From Streptomyces katrae (GTDB lineage Bacteria > Actinomycetota > Actinomycetes > Streptomycetales > Streptomycetaceae): DNA of 64,000 nt. Made by a program: the position numbers and the translations under genes. The notes beneath the pieces are model-generated. The model had not been told where the DNA came from, ran no database searches, and saw only the letters and a program-made list of their open reading frames with translations. Shown one piece after another: positions 16,647 through 25,418 of the stretch. Location: the NCBI RefSeq assembly GCF_002028425.1, contig NZ_CP020042.1, positions 1,240,001 to 1,304,000 of the forward strand. Direction: 5' to 3'. The first letter of the stretch is position 1. Every line of letters starts with the position of its first letter.

Positions 16647-18551
16647 TCAGGGGAAGGGGTGCGGGTGGAGGGCCAGGTCCTCGTGGCGCAGCGGCCGGGG
16701 GGTGCGGCCCAGCCGGTGGGGCACGTCGAGCAGCCGGGGCAGGCCGCGGGTGCGCCGGTTGACGTGTCCGAAGGTCATCGGCAGCGAGCCGGGGACGACG
16801 ACCTTCACGCAGTGCAGGCCGAGCCGGTCGCGCAGTCCCGGTTCGCTCTGGTCGACGGTGACCACCTCCAGACCCGTCGCGGCCAGCCTGTCCACGGTCG
16901 CCGTGAGCAGGGCGGCGAGGTCGGCGACCGGTTCCGGCGCGCCCGGCCAGGCCGCCGCGACCGGCACGGAGGGGGTGTCGGCGAGGAGGAACGCCAGCCG
17001 GGGGGCCGCCTGCGGGAGGGCGTTGACCCCGACGTGGTCGTCCAGGCCGACCACCAGCTCCGGCCGGTCCAGCATGGGCCGCAGCCGCCGCGGGTCGCGT
17101 GCGCCGTCCTCGGCGAAGGACCGCCCCGGCGACTCCAGGACGTTGGTGACCACCTCCGCCACGGCGGAGCGGATCGCGGCCCGCGGATCGTGGTGGGCGC
17201 CGGCCGCGAGGAACATCCGGGGCGCGTCGGGGTGGGTGCCCTCGTAGTGGCAGACGGCCACGACCGCCGGGATGCCGAAGTCGTTGGTCGCGTCGAGCAA
17301 CAGCAGCCGGTAGCCCGCGACGGCGGCCCGGTCCGCGAGGAGCGCCGTGTCCCGGTCGTCCGGGGGCGGTTCGACGCGGCGCAGGGGGGTGGCGGCGTAC
17401 CAGGCCATCAGGAAGGCGTCGCGCTCCGCGACCTCGAACAGGCCGTAGAGCGCGGCCTCTTCGGGGCTGTTGCCGAGACCGCAGCCGTTGGAGGACTCGT
17501 ACACCACGCGCGGCCCGCCGGCGCCGGGCACGTCCCAGTAGGCCACGTGCTCGGGTACGAGGACCGGGCGGCGCCGGGTCAGCGACCAGCCCCGTACCCA
17601 GTCCAGCTCCAGATCGGGCGTGTAGGGGACGGTGGGCGAGGCCGGGTGCCCGTGGTGGGCGGGGTCGGGCAGGCCGAGCCGTCCGGGGTCCAGGGCCCGG
17701 TCGGGGCCGAGTGCGGCGAAGGGGGCGCGCAGGTCGGTGCGCCGGCCGGTGGGGCGCATCCCCGCGTACCGTTCGACGGCCTCGAAGAGGGCGATGCGCT
17801 CGCTGGTCGCGAAGTCGTGGGCGCGGCCGTACCCGCCGTCGTCGACGAGCCGGCCGTCGCTGACGAACGCGCTCGTGAGGGAGAAGGCGGAGTCCTCGGA
17901 GCGGAAGAGGCGGCGCACCGGCCCGAACCGTTCGTCGTGCAGCGCCTCCCGCAGGAGTCCGGGACCGGCGGTGCGGGGATTGGGGGCGCGCAGCACGTAC
18001 GGGTCGGGCAGCGGGCGGGGCGCGGCGGGCAGCGGGTCCGGGGCGGTCGCGGAGTCGGCGGGGAGGGGGTGGCAGACGGCGCAGCCGCCGACGGGACGGA
18101 CGCGGTGGGTGGACCAGGTGCCGCGCCCCTGGTGGACGACGTGCACGACGGCCGCCCCGTCCTCCCGGCCGGGCTCCTCCCCGGCCAGCAGGTCCTGGAC
18201 CAGGGAGCCGAGGGCGGCGGACAGGGCCGGGGCGGGTACGCCGGCCAGCGCGAGCGCCGGGCTCCGCCAGGGCACCCGGCCGCCGGCCGTGGCCAGGCGC
18301 TGGTACTCGGTGCAGCACAGGCAGGCCGCCGCCCCGGGGGCCAGCACCGGCCCGACGACGGCGAGCGGCCCGTCGAAGCGGACGGGGACCCACTCGACGG
18401 GGTGGCCGAGCGCGTGCCGGCTCAGCTCCTCGGCGAGCCCCAGCGTCCACCGCTCCAGCAGCACCACCGCCGGCCCGGCGGCAGCGGCGAGCGCGTCCTC
18501 GGGTGCCAGGACGGGTACGCGGAGGGGCCCCAGGGGGCCGGAGCCGGTCAT
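16647..18551 (-). CDS. lazE-like: YcaO-domain azoline cyclodehydratase (LazE-like)
   Basis: This 634-residue protein ATP-dependently cyclises Cys/Ser of the precursor core to thiazolines/oxazolines. The N-terminal third has CLCCTEYQRL (97-106) and GCAVCHPL (155-162), a probable Cys4 zinc site. The YcaO domain has ATP-binding stretches SERIALFEAVERYAG and NGCGLGNSPEEAALYGLFEVAERD, and ends in a proline-rich HPHPFP tail, as is usual for azoline-forming YcaOs. ATG overlaps the previous stop (ATGA, 18548-18551). It should work with the Ocin-ThiF-like partner encoded just upstream, which brings in the leader peptide. Confidence 0.92.
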   Translation of the reverse strand: MTGSGPLGPLRVPVLAPEDALAAAAGPAVVLLERWTLGLAEELSRHALGHPVEWVPVRFDGPLAVVGPVLAPGAAACLCCTEYQRLATAGGRVPWRSPALALAGVPAPALSAALGSLVQDLLAGEEPGREDGAAVVHVVHQGRGTWSTHRVRPVGGCAVCHPLPADSATAPDPLPAAPRPLPDPYVLRAPNPRTAGPGLLREALHDERFGPVRRLFRSEDSAFSLTSAFVSDGRLVDDGGYGRAHDFATSERIALFEAVERYAGMRPTGRRTDLRAPFAALGPDRALDPGRLGLPDPAHHGHPASPTVPYTPDLELDWVRGWSLTRRRPVLVPEHVAYWDVPGAGGPRVVYESSNGCGLGNSPEEAALYGLFEVAERDAFLMAWYAATPLRRVEPPPDDRDTALLADRAAVAGYRLLLLDATNDFGIPAVVAVCHYEGTHPDAPRMFLAAGAHHDPRAAIRSAVAEVVTNVLESPGRSFAEDGARDPRRLRPMLDRPELVVGLDDHVGVNALPQAAPRLAFLLADTPSVPVAAAWPGAPEPVADLAALLTATVDRLAATGLEVVTVDQSEPGLRDRLGLHCVKVVVPGSLPMTFGHVNRRTRGLPRLLDVPHRLGRTPRPLRHEDLALHPHPFP

Positions 18552-20623
18552 CGGGCCTCCTCGGACCGGGCGTTCAGAACCGTGAAACCGAAGGCCCGCA
18601 AACGGGCGGCGAGTTCCCCGGGGCCGGGGACACCGACGCGGCCGGCGGCCGGTTCCACGGACTCGGGCGTTCCGGCGTCGCCGGGGGTCCCCGGGGCGCC
18701 GGGAACTCCCGGGGTGATGAAGGCTCCCGGAGCGTCAGGGGCTCCCGGCGCGTCAGGGGGACACAAGGCGTCGGGGCGTCCGGCAGCGCCTGGGATCCGC
18801 GGGACGCCGGGGGCTCCCGGCGCGTCGGGGAGTTCGAGAACTCCCGGGAGGTCTTGGGCGGTACGGGGGGAGGTTTCGGTGAACCGGTGCAGCGCGGCCT
18901 GGAACCGCACCTCACGTCCGGCGACGTCCGCCATCCAGCCGTTGGTCCAGCCGGCGTCCTCCCAGGCGGCGATCCGCGCTCCGGCCGTGGCCAGAGCGGC
19001 GACGGCCCCGCCCGAGGGCGGCACCCGCCCCGCACCCGTCCCGGCCGGGGAGGCCGGTACAGCCGGGGCGGTCGGGGCCGTGAGGAGGGGTGGTGCGGCG
19101 GGGGCGGCGGGAGCGGGCGGGGTGTTGGCAACGGCGGGGGGTGTGGAGGCCGATACGGCCGACACGGCGGCCAGTGCCGCGAAGGCCGCCGCGTCGCCCG
19201 GGGTCGCCTCGACCGCTTCCCCGAGCACCCCGGCCCCGGATGGTCCGGCTGCCCGCGCGTCGGCGCCGGGGGGCCGGGGCGCCCCCGGCCCGGCCGGGCC
19301 GGGGGCGGCGGGGTGCGGAAGCGTCCGGCGGACCACCGCGTGGTAGACCTCCTCGTCCGGGGCGGCTCGGACCACCTCCAGCCGGGCCGGTACGCCGAGG
19401 CGGACGGTCAGGGTGGTCCACCAATGGCGGGCCTGCGGGTGCCCCGACCACGCCTCCTCGGACACCACGGCCCCTCCCGCCCGCCGGGCCGCCGCCGCCC
19501 GCAGCGCCCTCCCCCGGGCGTGCTCCGGGTTCGCCCCGACCGTGAACTGCCCTTCCCCCAGCGAGAGTTCCGCGGCCCGGCAGAACAGCTCCAGGCGGGC
19601 CAGGTCCAGCCGGGGCGCCCCGCCCGTGAGCCGCCCCCGGGGGAGCGCGCAGGCGGCCAGCGGTACGGGCAGCTGCCCCAGGCCGGCCGGTTCCGGCCCC
19701 GGCAGGACGCCGCAGCGCCCGTCGCCGAGGGCGTCCAGCCGCCGCAGCGCCTCGTCCAGGGTCCGGGCGGGGGCGAGGTCGGTGCACCGGTCCCGGTCGA
19801 ACCGTTCCGGGCCGAGCCAGGTGCGGTAGTCGGCGCGCAGCGGCCGGGCGTCGGCGAGGAGCACGGCGGGCAGACCGGGCAGCAGCCGCTCGTCACCGCC
19901 CTCGGCGGCCGGGTCCGCCAGCCCGGCGGCCGCGCACAGCAGCCGGTGGACCGCGGCGCCGGCCAGCAGCGGTACGAACGCGGCGGGCCCGGCGTCCCCG
20001 GCCGGCCCGAGGCGTGCCTCCAGGGCCCGTGCGTCGGCCCGGGCCTGGGCGGGGCTGCCGGGGGCGGTGGCGTATCCGCCCGTGCCGCACCGCCCGGCCG
20101 CGACCGCCCGGTCCGGGCCGGCGCCGTGGACGCGGAGCAGGATCCGGTCCCCGGCGAGGTCCGGGTCGGCGGTGTACGCGACGGGCAGGCCGCAGTCCGC
20201 CAGTGCCCGTCCGGCGGCCCGCGCCAGGGGTGCGTCCGGGTGGCCGGCCAGCACTTCGGCGCGGGCGGCGGCGAGCGCGGCGGCCGGGGCCGCGGGCCGC
20301 CCGGTGCTCTCCGCGAGCCACGCTCCGACGGGGCCGGGCGGCGGGGCGCCCGTGGTCAGCAGGCCGTGCGTCTCCAGCTGCCGCAGGAGGGTGTCCACGG
20401 CCCCGCGCAGCGCCGACCCGGGCTCGATGCCGTCGAGGAGGGTTTCGAGCCCGCCCTCCCGCAGCGGTTCCTCCAGGAGCTTCCACAGGGCGGGCAGGGC
20501 GTTGCTGCCCTCCAGGGTGAGGCTGCCGCTCGGGCCCCTGAGGTGCAGGCCGGCCCGCAGCGGGGTCACGGCCACGCCGGGCCGCAGCCTGCGTACGGTC
20601 CTCGGGCGCGCGACGGTGGTCAT
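18548..20623 (-). CDS. lazD-like: Ocin-ThiF-like leader-binding partner of the cyclodehydratase (LazD-like), with Pro/Gly/Ala-rich inserts
   Basis: This 691-residue protein opens with a winged-helix leader-recognition segment (RRLRPGVAVTPLRAGLHLRGPSGSLTLEG, spanning 11-39). A degenerate ThiF-like region follows, with LLPGLPAVLLADARPLRADYRTWLGPERF. As in other Ocin-ThiF proteins it should bind the precursor leader and activate the YcaO protein. Unusual are two low-complexity stretches: an Ala/Pro-rich linker (~480-530) and a collagen-like run of PGAP/PGxPG near 600-665 before the conserved RVGVPGPGELAARLRAFGFTVLNA ending. ATG overlaps both its neighbours (ATGA at each side). Confidence 0.85.
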   Translation of the reverse strand: MTTVARPRTVRRLRPGVAVTPLRAGLHLRGPSGSLTLEGSNALPALWKLLEEPLREGGLETLLDGIEPGSALRGAVDTLLRQLETHGLLTTGAPPPGPVGAWLAESTGRPAAPAAALAAARAEVLAGHPDAPLARAAGRALADCGLPVAYTADPDLAGDRILLRVHGAGPDRAVAAGRCGTGGYATAPGSPAQARADARALEARLGPAGDAGPAAFVPLLAGAAVHRLLCAAAGLADPAAEGGDERLLPGLPAVLLADARPLRADYRTWLGPERFDRDRCTDLAPARTLDEALRRLDALGDGRCGVLPGPEPAGLGQLPVPLAACALPRGRLTGGAPRLDLARLELFCRAAELSLGEGQFTVGANPEHARGRALRAAAARRAGGAVVSEEAWSGHPQARHWWTTLTVRLGVPARLEVVRAAPDEEVYHAVVRRTLPHPAAPGPAGPGAPRPPGADARAAGPSGAGVLGEAVEATPGDAAAFAALAAVSAVSASTPPAVANTPPAPAAPAAPPLLTAPTAPAVPASPAGTGAGRVPPSGGAVAALATAGARIAAWEDAGWTNGWMADVAGREVRFQAALHRFTETSPRTAQDLPGVLELPDAPGAPGVPRIPGAAGRPDALCPPDAPGAPDAPGAFITPGVPGAPGTPGDAGTPESVEPAAGRVGVPGPGELAARLRAFGFTVLNARSEEAR

Positions 20624-21756
20624 GCCCGGCCCTCCACCGCGTCGATGGCCTCGCCGACCTCCGTGCGCCAGTCGCTGCCGGTCAGCCCGGGTACGGCGCT
20701 CACGACCAGGTGCGCCGCCAGGTACCGCTCCAGCGGCCGGACGTCGCAGATGGCGAGGAGCCGGTACAGGGCGTTGGTGCAGGCCCGGTACACGAGGTAG
20801 TCGGGGCTGGTGAACATCCGCCCGTGCGGGTCGGCGCGGCTCAGCAGCCGGTGGAACTCGCTGTAGCGGGTGCGCAGTCCGTGGTTCCAGCGTTCCGCCG
20901 CCCCGCGGTCGCCGGTGGCCAGGGCGCGGGCGCCGTACTCGGCCGGGCTGCCGGAGAGGTCCGCGCCCGCGTCGTGGCGGGCGCGCGCCAGCCGCCAGGC
21001 GCCGGCCGAGAACTCCGGCCAGGCCCGTTCCCAGCCCAGCGCACCGCCCTCGGCGATCCGCCCGACGAGGGCGGTCACCGCCGCGCCGGCGCGTTCGGCG
21101 TGCTGCTCGAAGCGGGCGCGCAGCCGGCCGTCGGGGTCGTCGTGGACGAGGAAGTCCTCCAGGTGGGAGACGTACGACCAGTGGCCGCCGGCCAGCCCGC
21201 CGGGGTGGGCGCTCGCGTGCGCGGCGAGGGCGGTGACCGCGAGCCGGATCCGGGCCTGCGCGCCGTCGCCGTGCTCCCCGAGGAAGCCGGCGCCGGCCCG
21301 CAGCGCGCCCAGGCCCGCCCGGAGCAGGTCGTCGCGCAGGCCGGCGCCGTCCTCGCCGAGGAGGCCGCGGACGGAGGAGCGGTCGACGGGCTCGGTACGG
21401 ACGGTGTTGTCGGGGTGGACCGGCCCGTAGGGCGGGGGTACGAGCTCGGCGCGGCCGGCCTCGGCGGCCCGTTCCAGCAGCTGTGCCCCGGTGAGGTCGG
21501 CGTGCGAGGGGTGGTCGCGGAGCCAGTCGCGGAGCGCGGCCGCGGCGGAGCCGGCGGTCCGGGTCACCTGGCGGGGCGGTCCCTGGAGGCGCAGCCGCAG
21601 GTGGGGGCCGTGCAGCCAGTGCCGTTCCACGTGGGCGGCGAGTCCGTCGGCCGTGGCCGACTCGGCGAGGGGCAGCAGGGCTCCGCGCAGCAGGGGGGCC
21701 TTGTCGGGGTGGTGGTAGTAGGCCACCACGTCGAGGGCGTGGTCGTGGGGACGCAT
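20620..21756 (-). CDS. lazC-like: Thiopeptide pyridine synthase ([4+2] cyclase, LazC-like)
   Basis: This 378-residue protein begins MRPHDHALDVVAYYHHPDKAPLL and carries the LanB-C-like fold with HWLHGPHLRLRLQG near 46-59 and WSYVSHLEDFLVH near 195. This is the class that joins two dehydroalanines into the central pyridine and expels the leader. I used ATG 21756 because GAAGGGAG lies ten bases before it. An in-frame ATG at 21798 overlaps the upstream stop as ATGA and would add 14 residues; given the other coupled junctions here it is a real alternative. Its own stop overlaps the next start (20620-20623). Confidence 0.88.
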   Translation of the reverse strand: MRPHDHALDVVAYYHHPDKAPLLRGALLPLAESATADGLAAHVERHWLHGPHLRLRLQGPPRQVTRTAGSAAAALRDWLRDHPSHADLTGAQLLERAAEAGRAELVPPPYGPVHPDNTVRTEPVDRSSVRGLLGEDGAGLRDDLLRAGLGALRAGAGFLGEHGDGAQARIRLAVTALAAHASAHPGGLAGGHWSYVSHLEDFLVHDDPDGRLRARFEQHAERAGAAVTALVGRIAEGGALGWERAWPEFSAGAWRLARARHDAGADLSGSPAEYGARALATGDRGAAERWNHGLRTRYSEFHRLLSRADPHGRMFTSPDYLVYRACTNALYRLLAICDVRPLERYLAAHLVVSAVPGLTGSDWRTEVGEAIDAVEGRA

Positions 21757-21794
21757 GTGCTCCGTGCTCCCTTCCGTGGTCGTCCGGTGTCGGT

Positions 21795-24503
21795 TCATCG
21801 TTCGGCGGCCGCTCCGGGGCCGCCGCCCTGCCCGGTGCGGTAGACCTCCAGGACGAGTTCGACGGCGCGGGCCGGGGCGCTCTGGCCGCCGGGGGCGGGC
21901 AGGGCCTCTTCGAGGACGGCGCCGCCGCCGTGGCGGGAGAGCCATTTGGGCAGGCAGCGCAGGTGCAGGGCGTTGCCGAGGTCCACGAGGTGCGGTTTGG
22001 GGCGGCTGATCCCGGTCAGGAAGTCCTCGGCGGCCCGGCCGGTGGGGGCGGCTCCGGCGGGGTGCAGGAAGACCTGCTCGGGGAGGTCCAGGGCGGCGCG
22101 CCAGCGGGCGGCGGCCTGCGCCGGGACGGTGCCGTCGGCGGTGAGGTCGGCGCGGAGCCGTTCCACCGTCCCGGGCGGCAGCAGCCAGCGGCGGCGGCGG
22201 AGCACCAGGTCGCGGTGGCGCAGCCGGGGGAGGTGGGTGACGCGGCCGCCGCCGGGGGCGTGGCGGGTGCCGCGGGGGACGAGGGGGCCGAGGTCGACCA
22301 TGCCGTGGGGCTGGTCGCTGAGGTGGGCGCCGAGGCGGCGCGGCAGCAGGACCGGGGCGAGGAAGCCGGGGTAGAGCACGTCGAGGAGTTCGCCGGTGTC
22401 GCGCAGCCGGATGCGTACCTGGTCGTCGGTCTCGTCGTGGACGAGTTCCAGGTCGGTTTCGCCGAGGGAGGCCCAGCGGCGGTCGGGGCCGATCTCGTCG
22501 GGGACGAGGAGGGGGTGGAGGTTGGCGTTGAACCCGCCGACGGGGCGGATCTGGGCGGCGCGGGCGCCGGGGCCGAGGGCGCGGCGGATCTGCCCGGAGA
22601 CCGCGGCGGCGGCCGCGGGGTCCAGGGTGTCGAGGAAGCGGCTGGTGAAGCGGCCCCAGCCGCCGTAGACCTGGTTGACGCAGAGCAGGCCGTGGCGGGG
22701 GTCGCGCTGGAGGAAGTAGGCGTAGCTGAGCGGACGGGCGAGGGCCCAGGCGGGCAGCCGGTCGCCGAGGCCTTTGAGGAGGCCGGGGGGCAGGAGGACT
22801 TCGGGGGCGGTGGCCGGGTCTGCGTCGAGGGCGTCCCGGACGGCGGTGACGGCCTCGGCGCGCAGGTGGGCGAGGGCGCCGGTGCCGCTGGGGAGCGCGT
22901 CGGCGGGGTCGAGGGCGGAGAGGCCCCCGGCGGCCTCCCAGGCTTCGGCGATGTCGGGGCCGAACTCCCACGGGTCCGGGCAGCGGCCGCCGGTGCCGTA
23001 GCGGGCGACGAAGCGGTCGCGGACGACGCGGCGCAGCAGGTGGCCGAGGTCGAAGAGCTCGGCGAGCGCGGTGACCTCGCCGAGCGCCTCGTGGTCGGTG
23101 GGGGCGAGGAAGCCGTCGAGGTCGAGGGGGTGCGGGGCGACGACGTCCTCGGAGACCGGGCTGAGCGGCGCCGAGACGGCCGGGACGGGGCGGCCGGCGG
23201 CGGCCAGGGCCCGGGTCCAGCGCTGGGACAGGCCGGTCAGCAGGGCGGGGCGGGCGGCGGCGGGGGCACCGGCGAAGTCGGCGGTCGCCCGGGCGAGCCC
23301 GTCGAGGCGTGAGGCGTGGGCGGCGTCCTCGGCGGCCTCTTCGGCGGTGGTTCCGTCGAGGGAGCGCAGCCAGTCGGCGGTCCGGCCCAGCGGGTCGGTG
23401 TCCTGCGGCGGGACGGGGGCGGTGGGCACGAGCAGTCCGGCCTCCGCGAGCCGGCCGAGGAAGCCGGCCGCGGCGGCCGGGCCGTCGGCGCCGGCCGCGC
23501 CGGTCAGGGCGGCGGCGAGCAGGGCGGTGAGCTCGTCGAGGGGTACGGGGTGTGCGGCGTTCTCGGTGACGAGGGCCAGCGGGCCGGTGTACGGCAGCCG
23601 GGCCTCGTCCTGCGCGGCCACGAGGTAGCGGCCCCCGGCGAAGGCGGTCCGGTCGCGGGTGTAGGCCGCCTGCCCGTCGGTGAGGCGGGCGGTGCTGGTG
23701 ATGCGGTGGGGCAGGGCGGCCCGGCGGTGCGGGGCGTCCAGCAGGGCGAGGACGAGGGCGGTGGTCAGGGTGCGGCTGGGCTGCACGGCCGCCCGCAGCG
23801 GGCCCTCGAACAGGAGTGCGGTGCCCCAGGAGGCGACCGTGCGGCCCGGGGCTGCGGGCAGGGGGCCCCAGCCGACGGCCGTGAACCAGGACAGGGGGCT
23901 GGTCTTGGTGCTGGCCCGCAGGGCGTAGCGCAGGACGGCGGGCTCCTCCTTGCGGGCCCTGCGGTCCTGGGCGCCGGTGGCCGCCCGTTCCACGGCCCGC
24001 AGCAGGTCGGCGCTGGTGAGGGCGACGGCCTTGGCGAGGGCGGGTTCACGGCACAGGGCGGTCAGGGCGCCGCGTTCGGCGGTCAGGGCCCTTTCGGCGG
24101 CGGGGGCCAGTGCGGCGAGGAGGGCGTCGCGGCGGGTGCGCAGGTCGAGCCAGTGGGCGAGCCGGGGGATCCGTGCGGGGAGGTCGCCGAGGCGTTCCAG
24201 CAGGGCGGGGCGGGGTTCGCGCCCGTTGTGCAGGGCGCGGCGCAGCGGGAGGACGATGTCGCGGTGGAGGGCGTCGGGGTGGCCGCCGCGGCTGTCGTGG
24301 AGGTCGTCGCAGAGGGCCGGGGCGGTCTCCAGCAGCTGCCGTTCGAGGTCGCGGAGCCGGGCGAGCCGGGTGCGGAATCCGGCGGCTTCGGCGGTGGGGG
24401 CGGGGTGGCTCAGTACGGTCGCGCGGACCAGCGCGTACGGCGCGGAGCACACCCGGTAGGCGTCGGTGCCGGTCCCGGCCGGCGTGCCGTGTGGCTGCTG
24501 CAT
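21795..24503 (-). CDS. lazB-like: tRNA-Glu-dependent LanB-like glutamylation enzyme (LazB-like)
   Basis: This 902-residue protein matches the N-terminal (glutamylation) part of class I lanthipeptide dehydratases. It contains LRYALRASTKTSPLSWFTAVG near 195-215, SPVSEDVV, and a C-terminal half with CVNQVYGGWGRFTSRFL, VGGFNANLHPLLVPDEI, LDVLYPGFLAPVLLPRRL and HRDLVLRRRRWLLP. It esterifies Ser/Thr of the precursor with Glu from glutamyl-tRNA; the separate elimination domain is in the last gene of the operon. It starts 94 bases after the second precursor gene and leads the run of modification genes. Confidence 0.9.
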   Translation of the reverse strand: MQQPHGTPAGTGTDAYRVCSAPYALVRATVLSHPAPTAEAAGFRTRLARLRDLERQLLETAPALCDDLHDSRGGHPDALHRDIVLPLRRALHNGREPRPALLERLGDLPARIPRLAHWLDLRTRRDALLAALAPAAERALTAERGALTALCREPALAKAVALTSADLLRAVERAATGAQDRRARKEEPAVLRYALRASTKTSPLSWFTAVGWGPLPAAPGRTVASWGTALLFEGPLRAAVQPSRTLTTALVLALLDAPHRRAALPHRITSTARLTDGQAAYTRDRTAFAGGRYLVAAQDEARLPYTGPLALVTENAAHPVPLDELTALLAAALTGAAGADGPAAAAGFLGRLAEAGLLVPTAPVPPQDTDPLGRTADWLRSLDGTTAEEAAEDAAHASRLDGLARATADFAGAPAAARPALLTGLSQRWTRALAAAGRPVPAVSAPLSPVSEDVVAPHPLDLDGFLAPTDHEALGEVTALAELFDLGHLLRRVVRDRFVARYGTGGRCPDPWEFGPDIAEAWEAAGGLSALDPADALPSGTGALAHLRAEAVTAVRDALDADPATAPEVLLPPGLLKGLGDRLPAWALARPLSYAYFLQRDPRHGLLCVNQVYGGWGRFTSRFLDTLDPAAAAAVSGQIRRALGPGARAAQIRPVGGFNANLHPLLVPDEIGPDRRWASLGETDLELVHDETDDQVRIRLRDTGELLDVLYPGFLAPVLLPRRLGAHLSDQPHGMVDLGPLVPRGTRHAPGGGRVTHLPRLRHRDLVLRRRRWLLPPGTVERLRADLTADGTVPAQAAARWRAALDLPEQVFLHPAGAAPTGRAAEDFLTGISRPKPHLVDLGNALHLRCLPKWLSRHGGGAVLEEALPAPGGQSAPARAVELVLEVYRTGQGGGPGAAAER

Positions 24504-24596
24504 GCTGGTCCCCGTCTGTGTGGGTGGGTGGCGCGCGGGCTTCCCGCCGCGCTCGGGGCGCGGCGGGAAGCTGTTCTGCGTCGTGGGACGGCGGGG

Positions 24597-24779
24597 TTAC
24601 ACGGGGGTCGGCTGGGCCGGCTGGGCGCAGGACGACGAGCCCTGGCAGGAGCAGGAGCCCCAGGAGGCCCCGCCCTCGGGCAGCGCGACCGTGTCCCGCA
24701 TGGCGGTGACGGTCAGGTCGCCGAGGTCCAGGTCGAGGTCGTCGAGGGCGAAGTCGGGGGTGTGGTTGCCGGCGGTCAT
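24597..24779 (-). CDS. lazA2-like: Thiopeptide precursor peptide 2 (LazA-like, tail AQPAQPTPV)
   Basis: Sixty residues: MTAGNHTPDFALDDLDLDLG then DLTVTAMRDTVALPEGGA as leader, and core SWGSCSCQGSSSC-AQPAQPTPV from residue 39. The core differs from my recollection of the lactazole core (SWGSCSCQASSSCAQPQDM) by Gly for Ala at position 9 and by the tail. The acidic DLDLDL leader fits RRE binding. By analogy the Cys residues become thiazoles, Ser residues Dha or oxazole, and core Ser1 and Ser12 make the pyridine. A 109-bp block is identical to the first precursor gene. ATG preceded by GAGGAG. Confidence 0.92.
   Translation of the reverse strand: MTAGNHTPDFALDDLDLDLGDLTVTAMRDTVALPEGGASWGSCSCQGSSSCAQPAQPTPV
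24637..24745. repeat. 109-bp perfect direct repeat, copy in precursor gene 2
   Basis: Identical base for base to 24882-24990 in precursor gene 1 (offset 245). It covers the end of the leader and most of the core through Gln-Gly. Outside it the codons differ even for the same residues (SSSC is TCG TCG TCC TGC here, TCC TCC TCG TGC in gene 1). Confidence 0.95.
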
Positions 24780-24835
24780 GGATGACTCCTCTGGTGGAAG
24801 GCCGGTGGTCCGGGTGTCCGGGGGGTGCGGGGCGG

Positions 24836-25024
24836 TCAGTCGAGCAGCGAGTCCATGACCGGCGGCTTGTTGCACGAGGAGGAGCCCTGGCAGGAGCAGG
24901 AGCCCCAGGAGGCCCCGCCCTCGGGCAGCGCGACCGTGTCCCGCATGGCGGTGACGGTCAGGTCGCCGAGGTCCAGGTCGAGGTCGTCGAAGCCGAATTC
25001 GGGGGTGCGCGCGGTGTCGGACAC
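24836..25024 (-). CDS. lazA1-like: Thiopeptide precursor peptide 1 (LazA-like, tail NKPPVMDSLLD)
   Basis: Sixty-two residues, first gene of the thiopeptide operon. GTG start at 25024 after AAGGGAGA. Leader MSDTARTPEFGFDDLDLDLG-DLTVTAMRDTVALPEGGA; core from residue 39, SWGSCSCQGSSSC-NKPPVMDSLLD. The ring-forming 13 residues are identical to those of the second precursor, but the tail is longer, carries Lys and two Asp, and replaces Ala14 with Asn. In thiopeptides the tail lies outside the macrocycle, so the two products should share the ring and differ outside it. Fifty-six bases separate it from precursor 2. Confidence 0.92.
   Translation of the reverse strand: MSDTARTPEFGFDDLDLDLGDLTVTAMRDTVALPEGGASWGSCSCQGSSSCNKPPVMDSLLD
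24882..24990. repeat. 109-bp perfect direct repeat, copy in precursor gene 1
   Basis: Partner of 24637-24745. The identity ends inside the first Ser codon of SSSC on one side and just after the leader aspartates on the other, a pattern of recent duplication or gene conversion. Confidence 0.95.
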
Positions 25025-25418
25025 GTGTGTCTCCCTTGATGGAGGCGATAGCCGCATGTGCACGGAGCGGGATCCCGCGGGCAGGCGAAAGAAGGCAGGC
25101 CGCGGAAGGGAATGCCGGATGTGCTCGGATTTCGGCCCGGCCGGATATCGATCCCGTCCGGCTCTTTCTGTCGGCCGATCCGGAACTCAGGATCACCCGG
25201 GCGCTTGAAGGTCCGCTAGAGCCGAGATCCAGCCGCGCTTCCGGACCCGGACGGCCCCTGGCTCGTTTTCGTGGAAATCGGCGCCCCGCGGGGATCGGAT
25301 CGAACCATTCAGGCCACTCCGGCCGAAAAGACAGCTGCGAAAACACCGCGGACACGACGACGCCCCCGTCCACCGGGGGGTGGACGGGGGCGGAAGTCGG
25401 TGGGATGTCAGTCGGAAA
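25025..25418 (-). promoter_or_regulatory. Upstream region of the thiopeptide operon (394 bases without a gene)
   Basis: This stretch must contain the operon promoter and a 5' untranslated region, as the first precursor starts at 25024. It is less GC-rich than its surroundings near 25130-25330. I see no convincing -35/-10 pair, no clear operator palindrome, and no pathway regulator gene next to it. Its right end holds the terminator hairpin of the PhnA-like gene (25361-25392). Confidence 0.5.
25361..25392 (-). terminator. Terminator hairpin after the PhnA-like gene
   Basis: CGCCCCCGTCCA (25361-25372) pairs perfectly with TGGACGGGGGCG (25381-25392) around an eight-base loop, 27 bases beyond the PhnA-like stop. 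It isolates that gene from the thiopeptide operon, which runs in the same direction. Confidence 0.75.
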
